From NCBI GenBank assembly GCA_046727435.1, contig JBKPCR010000496.1:1-7979 (forward strand): a stretch of 7,979 bases of DNA. The letters are read 5' to 3'. The notes below the pieces were generated by a model. It searched no databases, was not told the origin of the DNA, and was given only the letters and a program-made list of their open reading frames with translations. This DNA comes from CAVPRW01 sp046727435 [NCBI: bacterium] (lineage in GTDB: Bacteria > Tectomicrobia > Entotheonellia > J063). Below, piece by piece: positions 1 through 5,376 of the stretch. Numbering within the stretch: position 1 is the first letter of the stretch; every line of letters begins with the position of its first letter. The position numbers were made by a program, and so were the translations under genes.

Positions 1-618
1 GAACACGGTGACCGTGCTATCGTCGGAGGCGAAACCGCGCTCCACGTGCAGCGGTTCCCAGGGGTTGGCGGCTTCGTGCTCGCCGATGCAATAGGTAAAT
101 TTCCCGGGATGACCAAAGGTCGCTTTGTCGGTGACGCCTGGAATGGCCCCGCCAAGGTTTACCAGGACCAGTTTCACGGCCCGGCCGATGGTTGCATTGG
201 CACGCCAACCCTGCCCGAAGACGTTGTGACCACTATTGATGCCCAGGGCCTGCACGATCGGCCCATTGACGATCACCAGTGGGGTCGAAATATGGGTCGA
301 ACACTGCACGCCTCGCGTATTGCAGCGGTCGTCAAGCAGCGCCTCCACGGCGGTGATCACCACGGGCAAGTATGCGGGCTTGCAGCCGGCCATGACCGCG
401 TTGATGGCGATTTTCTCGACTGTTGCACGTCCTCCTTTAGGCGGAATGCGACCGATCAGTTCGTCGGACTGGCGTGTCGTGCCGGTCAGCATGCGTTGCA
501 CGGTCCGCGGCGTAGGTGGGACCACGGGCAAGCCGTCTGTCCAGCCCGAGTCAAACAGGAGCTCGATCACATCGGTCAAGTCATCCAAGGTCTGTGGGTC
601 AATTCCTTCGGGCATCAT
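1..618 (-). CDS. Conserved protein of unknown function, 3' end outside window
   Basis: The frame is open from an ATG at 618 to the window edge, giving 206 residues with no stop. The start is a double ATG preceded by a purine-rich GGGGAGAAGAGG about 6 nt upstream, and an in-frame TGA at 637-639 rules out a longer start. Landmarks are GWTDGLPVVPPTP (25-37), PPKGGRATVEKIAINAVMAGC (59-79), an ISTPLVIVNGPI strand (110-121), INSGHNVFGQGWRANATIGRA (127-147) and HPGKFTYCIGEHEAANPWEPLHVERGF (170-196). Cysteines lie at 79, 99, 106 and 177. There is no signal peptide or membrane segment in the visible part. The pattern looks like a conserved enzyme or metal-binding family. From memory, and weakly, it resembles uncharacterised proteins encoded beside UGSC-type selenoproteins; that link is unverified. 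It follows the enoyl-CoA hydratase gene by 33 bp and is probably co-transcribed with it, suggesting a role in the same catabolic pathway. I assign no function. Confidence 0.8.
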   Translation of the reverse strand, partial: MMPEGIDPQTLDDLTDVIELLFDSGWTDGLPVVPPTPRTVQRMLTGTTRQSDELIGRIPPKGGRATVEKIAINAVMAGCKPAYLPVVITAVEALLDDRCNTRGVQCSTHISTPLVIVNGPIVQALGINSGHNVFGQGWRANATIGRAVKLVLVNLGGAIPGVTDKATFGHPGKFTYCIGEHEAANPWEPLHVERGFASDDSTVTVF

Positions 619-627
619 CGACGGCCT

Positions 628-649
628 CTTCTCCCCTCACCCCAACCCA
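628..649. repeat. Half-copy of a C-rich dispersed repeat
   Basis: CTTCTCCCCTCACCCC followed by AACCC resembles the left arm of the fuller element at 1449-1487 (CTTCTCCCCCACCCC, then GGCCCTCTCCC). The palindromic right half is missing. Read on the minus strand, it supplies the GGGGAGAAG ribosome-binding-like stretch and an in-frame stop just before the start of the gene ending at position 1. Similar C-rich elements of the CCCTCACCCC/CCCTCTCCC type are dispersed in many GC-rich genomes. Membership of that class is inferred by eye. Confidence 0.45.
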
Positions 650-651
650 TC

Positions 652-1428
652 TTATCGCCCCGTGAACCGCGGCTGGCGCTTCTCGGCAAACGCGCGCGGT
701 CCCTCACGGGCATCCTCGCTGGCGCGCACCAGGGCACCAAGAGCAGTGTAGAGGCGTAGCGCTTCTTCAAGCGGTGTCTCCAGTCCGCGCCAGGCCAGCT
801 CTTTGGTGACACGCACGGCCAACGGACCATTGGCGCAGATCTTGTCAGCTACCTGTCGCGCCGTTGGCATCAGCTCTGTCGGTGACACCACGCGACTGAC
901 GATCCCCAGCCGATAAGCTTCCGCCGCGCTGATACGGTCACCGGTGAGGAGGAGCTCCATGGCTGCTGACAGGGGAATGGTTTTCGGCAAGCGCAAAGCC
1001 CCATAGCCGTGGAGGATGCCCCAACGCACTTCGGGACATCCGAAGGCAGCGGTTTCAGAGGCGATGCGAATATCACAGCCCATGGCAAGCTCCAGCCCAC
1101 CCGCTAGACAGTATCCGTTGATGGCCGCGATGACCGGTTTCCAGACTTGCAGACGCTGTCCCAAACGCCACTGCCGGTCGCGATCCCAGACCTCGCGGAT
1201 GTTGCCGTCCTCCGCACGGCCGTACATTTTTTTCAAGTCGGCTCCGGCAGAAAATGCCTTGTCGCCCGCTCCGGTGAGGATGGCCACCAGCAAGTCGTCA
1301 TCCTGGTCAAAATCCTCAAAGGCCTCAGCGAGCTCGCGTGATGTGTCGCGATCGATGGCGTTCATCGCCTCTGGCCGATTAATCGTGATGGTCACGATGT
1401 TGCTGTCTTTGTCGTAACGAATGGCCAT
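652..1428 (-). CDS. Enoyl-CoA hydratase/isomerase (crotonase) family protein
   Basis: This 258-residue protein has the usual crotonase length. It probably hydrates or isomerises an acyl-CoA in the cytoplasm. The oxyanion-hole segment AFSAGADLKKM is at 58-68 and GYCLAGGLELAMGCD at 105-119. Both glutamates that act in classical hydratases are present: E113 in GGLELA and E133 in FGCPEVRWG. The usual GGTQ loop is replaced by GILHGYGALRLPK (137-149), and the RLPK segment recalls carnitinyl-CoA dehydratase (CaiD)-like members more than fatty-acid β-oxidation enzymes. The C-terminus REGPRAFAEKRQPRF is typical. I chose ATG 1428 because AGAGGAA lies 5-7 nt upstream. An ATG at 1461 would add 11 residues encoded by repeat-derived sequence. 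It lies downstream of two CaiB/BaiF genes, which supports a role on a CoA thioester made by them. The exact substrate is unknown, and dehydratase or isomerase activity is possible. Confidence 0.93.
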   Translation of the reverse strand: MAIRYDKDSNIVTITINRPEAMNAIDRDTSRELAEAFEDFDQDDDLLVAILTGAGDKAFSAGADLKKMYGRAEDGNIREVWDRDRQWRLGQRLQVWKPVIAAINGYCLAGGLELAMGCDIRIASETAAFGCPEVRWGILHGYGALRLPKTIPLSAAMELLLTGDRISAAEAYRLGIVSRVVSPTELMPTARQVADKICANGPLAVRVTKELAWRGLETPLEEALRLYTALGALVRASEDAREGPRAFAEKRQPRFTGR

Positions 1429-1448
1429 TGCGGTTCCTCTTCTATTCC

Positions 1449-1487
1449 CCTTCTCCCCCACCCCGGCCCTCTCCCTCCGGGAGAGGG
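1449..1487. repeat. C-rich palindromic repeat element with 9-bp hairpin
   Basis: A C-rich left arm (CTTCTCCCCCACCCCGG) leads into CCCTCTCCC (1467-1475), a TCC loop, and GGGAGAGGG (1479-1487), a perfect 9-bp stem. It looks like the small palindromic elements dispersed in many GC-rich bacterial genomes. No U-run follows on either strand, so it is not a standard intrinsic terminator, although such a stem could pause transcription or protect an mRNA end. A half-copy lies at 628-649. Confidence 0.6.
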
Positions 1488-1523
1488 GGCAAAGGGCTCG
1501 TCACTGACTGTTTTTAGCCTTAT

Positions 1524-1573
1524 CCTGGCGCTTATGCCCGAAGGAAGAGGGCGTCTTAACCTGGTGCCTATGC
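1524..1573. repeat. Imperfect 14-nt direct repeat pair
   Basis: CCTGGCGCTTATGC (1524-1537) and CCTGGTGCCTATGC (1560-1573) match at 12 of 14 bases and start 36 nt apart. Each is followed by a G/A-rich stretch (GAAGGAAGAGGG and AGAGGGAGAAAGG). They may be decayed copies of a small repeat unit flanking the palindromic element. Function unknown. Confidence 0.4.
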
Positions 1574-1605
1574 TCCCAGAGGGAGAAAGGAATTCAAGTA
1601 TTCCC

Positions 1606-2847
1606 TCAGCGCGCCGCTGTGCCGATCACACCCTTCGCCTCCAGGTCTTGGATCTCTGCCGGCGAGAGCCCTAGCAGCCGCGTCAACACGTCTGTGTTGT
1701 GTTCACCTAGATTCGGCGCCGGACGCATGAGGCCTGGGGGTGTCTCGGTGAGGCGGGTCGATGGTGCTGGATAGGGGTGGGTGCCGGCTAGACGGTGCGC
1801 TATCACCCAGAATGCCTGCCGCGTTCGCAGATGCGCATCGCCGAGCAGGTCCCGATTGGTCTGTACGACGCCGGCCGGGATCCCCGCGGCACAGAGGCGC
1901 ATGGCGAGGGCAGTGGCCTCCCACGGCTGCGTGGTTGCCGTCATAAATTGATCGAGAAGATCGGCGTGCTTCCAACGCTTTAAGGAGTTGGCAAAGCGCG
2001 GGTCATGCGTCCACGTTGGCTCGCCGAGCACTCGGCACAAGGCGGTCCATTCAGCATCATGGCGCACCGCAATAGTGATCCAGCTGTCTGGTCCACGGCA
2101 CGGATAGCACCCATGCGGCGCCCAGGCGCGATGACGATTGCCGATGCGGCGTGGTGTGCGTCCATTGACCGTGTAGTCGAGCACTGCTTCCCCCAGCATG
2201 CGGGTGATCGGCTCGCGATGGGGGATGTGAATGTGCTGGCCTTGACCGGTCTGGCGACGTTGCCGCAGTGCCAGCAATGTCGCTAGGGCGGCATGAAAGC
2301 CAGCCACGGGGTCCGGGTACGCCACGGCAAGACGCAACGGCGCACCGTCAGCGTAGCCCGTCAACTCTGAAAGACCCGCGAAGGGTTCAATCATCTCGCC
2401 AAATGCGACGAAGTCCTTGTAGGGCCCCATCATGCCGTATCCAGGCATCGAGATCATGATCAGACGCGGGTTCACAGCCTGCAGCACAGCATAGTCCAAC
2501 CCCAAACGGCGCATCACCCGCGCACTAAAATTCTCGATCACGACATCGCTCTGCACTACCAAGCGTTTAAATAGGTCGTGCCCCTGGGGTTGCTTGAGGT
2601 CCAAGGTCAGGCTATGCTTGTTGCGACCGAGGTATTGGAACCAGCCCCCACGGTTATACGCCTCCGGCCGCATTTCATCGGTGGGCAGCGTCGAAAAGCG
2701 CAGCATGTCTGGGCGGTCGCAGGTTTCGATCTTGATGACTTCAGCTCCGTAATCGGCTAGCAATTGCGTGGCGAACGGCCCGGCCCAGGCGTGGGTGAGA
2801 TCGAGCACACGTACGCCGCCGAGAATGGCGCCGGGCGCTGGAGTCAT
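1606..2847 (-). CDS. CaiB/BaiF family CoA-transferase (family III) with catalytic Asp
   Basis: A 413-residue protein, normal length for family III CoA-transferases, which move CoA between carboxylic acids in the cytoplasm. The N-terminal signature VRVLDLTHAWAGPFATQLLADYGAEVIKIE occupies roughly 12-41. SLTLDLKQPQGHDLFKRL, DVVIENFSARVMRRLGLDY and LIMISMPGYGMMGPYKD follow in family order. The aspartate expected to form the covalent acyl intermediate is present at about residue 179 (AVAYPDPVAGFHAA). The following GQGQHIHIPHRE has His where family members often have Asp (usually IDLS-type). The C-terminal NLGEHNTDVLTRLLGLS is typical. ATG 2847 sits about 7 nt after AGGGGG; a GTG at 2850, one codon earlier, is the alternative. 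The TGA stop of the upstream CaiB/BaiF gene overlaps this ATG (TGATG), indicating translational coupling. The likely role is to activate a pathway acid as its CoA thioester; the substrate cannot be deduced. Confidence 0.93.
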   Translation of the reverse strand: MTPAPGAILGGVRVLDLTHAWAGPFATQLLADYGAEVIKIETCDRPDMLRFSTLPTDEMRPEAYNRGGWFQYLGRNKHSLTLDLKQPQGHDLFKRLVVQSDVVIENFSARVMRRLGLDYAVLQAVNPRLIMISMPGYGMMGPYKDFVAFGEMIEPFAGLSELTGYADGAPLRLAVAYPDPVAGFHAALATLLALRQRRQTGQGQHIHIPHREPITRMLGEAVLDYTVNGRTPRRIGNRHRAWAPHGCYPCRGPDSWITIAVRHDAEWTALCRVLGEPTWTHDPRFANSLKRWKHADLLDQFMTATTQPWEATALAMRLCAAGIPAGVVQTNRDLLGDAHLRTRQAFWVIAHRLAGTHPYPAPSTRLTETPPGLMRPAPNLGEHNTDVLTRLLGLSPAEIQDLEAKGVIGTAAR

Positions 2848-4031
2848 CACAAGACCCCCTGAGAGCGCAGACGCGCCTGCTCGTGTGGGCTGATGCCGAG
2901 CCAGCCGGCGTAGACCTGCATGTTATGCTCTCCCAGAAGTGGGGCGCGGGTGAGGGCACCAGACGGCGACGGCATCTGAAACGCTCCTCCAGGATAGCGC
3001 ACGGTCCCGGTGCTGGGATGGTCGATGTCCTGGAAAAATCCGCTGGCATGGTATTGGGGATCGTCAAGCAACTCAGGAATCGTACAATTCAAGCCCACGG
3101 GAATGCGCCGCGCCTGACAGACCAGCATCACCTCCTGACGAGTACGCGCCAGAAACCATGGGAGGAGCATGGCGTCCAGGTCATCGGCCCGCTCGGCCCG
3201 CTGGACACCTGTAGTGAAGCGTGGATCGACGAGGAGTTCTGGCTGGTCAACAAGTAGGCACAGGGCTTCCCACTGCTGGGGCGTCTGTGCCGCGACGCCG
3301 ACATAGCCATCTTGACACGGATAAACGGCGGTGGGGTGGGTGCGGTGATGGCGGCTGCCGATGCGTCTGGCGACGGTAGCCAAATGGGAATAGAGGATGG
3401 GAATGTTGCCAAGGATGGTCAGCAGGGTCTCCTGTATCGAGATATCGATGACCTGCCCTCTGCCCGTGTGCTCACGCGCCTCCAGCGCTAGAAGGGTCGC
3501 CACAGCGGCGTTCAGCCCCCCCACATAAGATGCCTGCTCGCCCCCCAGCTGCACCGGTGGACGATCGGGATCGCCGACGATGGCCATCACGCCCCCCAGG
3601 GCTTGCATGGTCAGCTCGGTCAATGGCCAATCGGCATGGGGGCCGTCGAGGCCGAAGGGTCGAATGCAGGTATAAATCAGCTCGTGCTCGGGAAGAACAA
3701 TGGCTGGCACCGGTGCTGGATGATCGCTAATGACCACGTCCACATGATGGATGAGTGCCTCGAAGAGCCGCATGCCAGCCCGGCAGCTCACATGCAGCGT
3801 AACTGAGCGCTTAGCGGTATTCAAGTAGAGGTACTGCAAGCTCCCCTCAGGATGCGGCTGATCATGCGCAAATGGGGCCCGGTGACGGGTGATGTCCCCG
3901 GTGGGAGGCTCGATCTTAACGACCCGCGCCCCAAATTCCGCCAACAGCTTGCCACAAAAGGGCCCGGAGACCCCTTGGGCGAGCTCAAGGACGCAGACAC
4001 CCACAAGCGGCAGGTCGGCGGCGACAGACAT
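2847..4031 (-). CDS. CaiB/BaiF family protein lacking the catalytic Asp
   Basis: This 394-residue protein has a clear family III fold signature: VCVLELAQGVSGPFCGKLLAEFGARVVKIEPPTGD (12-46), SVTLHVSCRAGMRLFEALIHHVDVVI (76-101), IYTCIRPFGLDGPHADW (119-135), GRGQVIDISIQE (190-201) and a C-terminal LLGEHNMQVYAGWLGIS. Aligned by eye with its neighbour, the catalytic Asp position is Ser168 (EQASYVGGLNAA). The loop after DVVI is also short, with no ENF motif. It may be a non-catalytic partner of the downstream CaiB/BaiF protein, as in heteromeric family members such as benzylsuccinate CoA-transferase, or a lineage using another residue. The start ATG 4031 has no strong Shine-Dalgarno and lies 9 nt after the stop of the YHS-type gene, so translation may depend on coupling. 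Its stop overlaps the next start. Family assignment is firm; activity is uncertain. Confidence 0.9.
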   Translation of the reverse strand: MSVAADLPLVGVCVLELAQGVSGPFCGKLLAEFGARVVKIEPPTGDITRHRAPFAHDQPHPEGSLQYLYLNTAKRSVTLHVSCRAGMRLFEALIHHVDVVISDHPAPVPAIVLPEHELIYTCIRPFGLDGPHADWPLTELTMQALGGVMAIVGDPDRPPVQLGGEQASYVGGLNAAVATLLALEAREHTGRGQVIDISIQETLLTILGNIPILYSHLATVARRIGSRHHRTHPTAVYPCQDGYVGVAAQTPQQWEALCLLVDQPELLVDPRFTTGVQRAERADDLDAMLLPWFLARTRQEVMLVCQARRIPVGLNCTIPELLDDPQYHASGFFQDIDHPSTGTVRYPGGAFQMPSPSGALTRAPLLGEHNMQVYAGWLGISPHEQARLRSQGVL

Positions 4032-4040
4032 GGGTACGCA

Positions 4041-4295
4041 TCACGAGCGGCGAACAAGAAATTTGTCGAGGCATCCGGGACTACAGAAAAAGTATTCCCG
4101 TCCCTGAACCTTGCGTCGGATCGCTTCGGCACGCGGGAGATACAACTGACACACGGGATCGCGCACCATCTCCTCGGCGACCGCTGTCGGCGCTTGTCGA
4201 CCGGTCTCTTGTCGGACGCGACGTTTGGGGAATAAGAGCTGCGAGATGAGATATCCCAACGCGACGGTCAGCACCAGGAAGAGAAGCGGTCTCAT
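4041..4295 (-). CDS. Small membrane-anchored YHS/TRASH-type cysteine protein
   Basis: An 84-residue protein. Residues 1-22 (MRPLLFLVLTVALGYLISQLLF) form one hydrophobic segment followed by KRRVR, consistent with an N-terminal anchor and the rest in the cytoplasm by the positive-inside rule. A polar linker leads to MVRDPVCQLYLPRAEAIRR (43-61) and GREYFFCSPGCLDKF (65-79). DPVC plus FCSxxC is the pattern of YHS/TRASH-like domains, in which cysteines (here C49, C71, C75) often bind metal. The ATG overlaps the TGA of larE by 4 nt (ATGA), with GAGGG about 10 nt upstream, so the two are translationally coupled. That suggests a shared task with LarE, such as handling metal or sulfide, but this is inference; similar small proteins occur next to unrelated genes. 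No partner is proven. Confidence 0.82.
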   Translation of the reverse strand: MRPLLFLVLTVALGYLISQLLFPKRRVRQETGRQAPTAVAEEMVRDPVCQLYLPRAEAIRRKVQGREYFFCSPGCLDKFLVRRS

Positions 4296-5122
4296 TTGAC
4301 GATGCCCTCATTGAGGCTGCCACTGCGGAACCCCTGCAAGTCCAGGGTCACGAACTTGAAGCCATACTCCTTCAAGGTTTTGCTGATCTCGGCTGCCATG
4401 TTCCCCTCGAGAAGCTTCGGGAAATCGCTAGGAGACAGCTCAAGGCGGGCGATCGTATCATGGTGGCGCACGCGCAAGTCCCGGAAGCCAAGGCTGCGTA
4501 CATACGCCTCAGCGCGATCGATCATCGACAGCTTCTCCAGGGATACGAGCATGCCGTAAGGGATGCGCGACGCGAGACACGGCATGGCCGGCTTGTCCCA
4601 GGTGGGCAGCCCGACCTCTTTGGACAGGGTGCGGATCTCGGCTTTGGTCAGCTCGGCCTCCTTGAGAGGGCTGCGCACGCCGTGTTCGGCCACGGCTTGC
4701 ATGCCGGGGCGATAATCGTGCGTGTCATCCAGGTTCGAACCCTCGACGATCCAGCGCACACCCTCGCGGGCGGCAAAGGCCTCGAGCTTGGTGAAGAGCT
4801 CGGTTTTGCAATGGTAGCAGCGGTTAGTCGGGTTCTGGACATAGAGCGGGTTATCTAATTCCTCGGTGTCGAGGACGACATGGCGCGCCCCCAGATCCTT
4901 GGCCAGCTGGTGGGCTTCCTCTATTTGACCGCTGGCGACACTGCCGGAACGTCCTGTCACCGCCAGCGCCCGCTCGCCGAGCACCTTGTGCGCCGCCCAT
5001 AGCAGGAAGCTACTGTCCACCCCTCCCGAGTAGGCCACGATCACCTCACCCATATCTCTGAGCAAGTCTTCGAGTCTGGCCAATTTCTGATGGGCCACAT
5101 CATGGACGGCGTTCACAACCAT
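4292..5122 (-). CDS. larE: LarE, ATP-dependent sacrificial sulfur transferase for nickel-pincer cofactor
   Basis: A 276-residue PP-loop enzyme. LarE adenylates the carboxylates of the pyridinium dicarboxylate precursor made by LarB and converts them to thiocarboxylates; LarC then inserts nickel for use by lactate racemase and related LarA-type enzymes. The pyrophosphate loop YSGGVDSSFLLW spans 31-42. EGSNLDDTHDYRPGMQAVAEHGVRSPL (127-153) and the C-terminal GFRSGSLNEG are strongly LarE-like. Cysteines occur as NRCYHCK (C102, C105) and MPCLASRIPYG (C182). That three-cysteine layout fits the LarE type reported to carry a [4Fe-4S] cluster and recycle sulfur, rather than the single-cysteine type that sacrifices its own sulfur. 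I chose ATG 5122, which follows GGGGGAGG with almost no spacer; GTG 5116, two codons later, is better spaced and possible. An upstream in-frame extension to 5407 is not LarE-like. No larA, larB or larC is in view. The stop overlaps the YHS-type gene. Confidence 0.93.
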   Translation of the reverse strand: MVVNAVHDVAHQKLARLEDLLRDMGEVIVAYSGGVDSSFLLWAAHKVLGERALAVTGRSGSVASGQIEEAHQLAKDLGARHVVLDTEELDNPLYVQNPTNRCYHCKTELFTKLEAFAAREGVRWIVEGSNLDDTHDYRPGMQAVAEHGVRSPLKEAELTKAEIRTLSKEVGLPTWDKPAMPCLASRIPYGMLVSLEKLSMIDRAEAYVRSLGFRDLRVRHHDTIARLELSPSDFPKLLEGNMAAEISKTLKEYGFKFVTLDLQGFRSGSLNEGIVK

Positions 5123-5185
5123 CCTCCCCCGGGTTCCCCGGTCGTCAATCCTCGCATGTGCAAGACTTCGGAGCCTAGTAAATTC

Positions 5186-5215
5186 ACCGTACCATACTGT
5201 CTTCAGCCCTGTCAA
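5186..5215 (-). promoter_or_regulatory. Candidate larE promoter
   Basis: On the minus strand a perfect -35 TTGACA (5215-5210) is followed after 18 nt by TACGGT (5191-5186), which matches the -10 consensus at only 3 of 6 positions. Transcription would begin near 5179, giving a leader of about 57 nt before larE. The -35 is convincing and the -10 is weak. Confidence 0.4.
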
Positions 5216-5261
5216 TAATTGCCTAGCGGGGAAATTCCCTGGCCCGTGGCCACGCGGCACA

Positions 5262-5270
5262 TGGTACAAT
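5262..5270 (+). promoter_or_regulatory. Candidate extended -10 for the methyltransferase gene
   Basis: TGGTACAAT gives a TGn extension plus TACAAT, a 5 of 6 match to TATAAT. I see no good -35 at 16-18 nt upstream, which is common for extended -10 promoters. Transcription would start near 5277, leaving about 100 nt of 5' leader that contains the inverted repeat at 5278-5310. Confidence 0.4.
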
Positions 5271-5277
5271 GAGCATG

Positions 5278-5310
5278 ACCGGCCGGGCTCCCCAACCAAT
5301 GCAGGCCGGT
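5278..5310 (+). repeat. Inverted repeat in the methyltransferase leader
   Basis: ACCGGCC (5278-5284) and GGCCGGT (5304-5310) are exact reverse complements around a 19-nt loop and could extend by two G-U pairs outward. In RNA this would be a stable hairpin in the 5' leader; in DNA it could be an operator half-site pair. A 10-bp palindrome GCGTCGACGC follows at 5317-5326. No known regulator site is recognised. Confidence 0.4.
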
Positions 5311-5376
5311 TGAGCTGCGTCGACGCGTTATGCCGCGACAACGTCAACAGCCAGTGCACCAGAGGAGGGATGTAGA

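Larger units (their letters stand above)
1429..1605. other. Non-coding gap between enoyl-CoA hydratase and CaiB genes
   Basis: This 177-bp gap contains a C-rich palindromic element (1449-1487), two imperfect direct-repeat copies (1524-1537 and 1560-1573) and a small hairpin CTCCC-AGA-GGGAG (1573-1585). I see no open frame of note, no convincing promoter and no hairpin followed by a U-tract on the minus strand. Whether the left-hand genes are transcribed through this gap or from their own promoter cannot be decided by reading. Confidence 0.6.

Noticed and set aside
46-759. Long plus-strand open frame of 237 codons
   Set aside because: It is antisense to the conserved protein at 1-618 and runs into the hydratase gene. 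The minus-strand frame has coherent motifs and a ribosome-binding site, while this one has none.
1429-1461. Eleven-residue N-terminal extension of the enoyl-CoA hydratase
   Set aside because: The extension is encoded by G-rich repeat-derived sequence and overlaps the good AGAGGAA site that serves ATG 1428.
1573-1585. CTCCC-AGA-GGGAG hairpin after the CaiB gene as an intrinsic terminator
   Set aside because: On the minus strand it is followed by CATAGGC rather than a U-run, and the stem has only 5 bp.
4732-4741. GGTTCGAACC, resembling a tRNA T-arm or an attachment site
   Set aside because: It lies inside larE, encoding part of the conserved EGSNLDD motif, and no acceptor or anticodon arms surround it.
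5370-5375. ATG as the methyltransferase start
   Set aside because: It is followed immediately by TAG. GTG at 5377 is in the correct frame with a well-spaced AGGAGGG.
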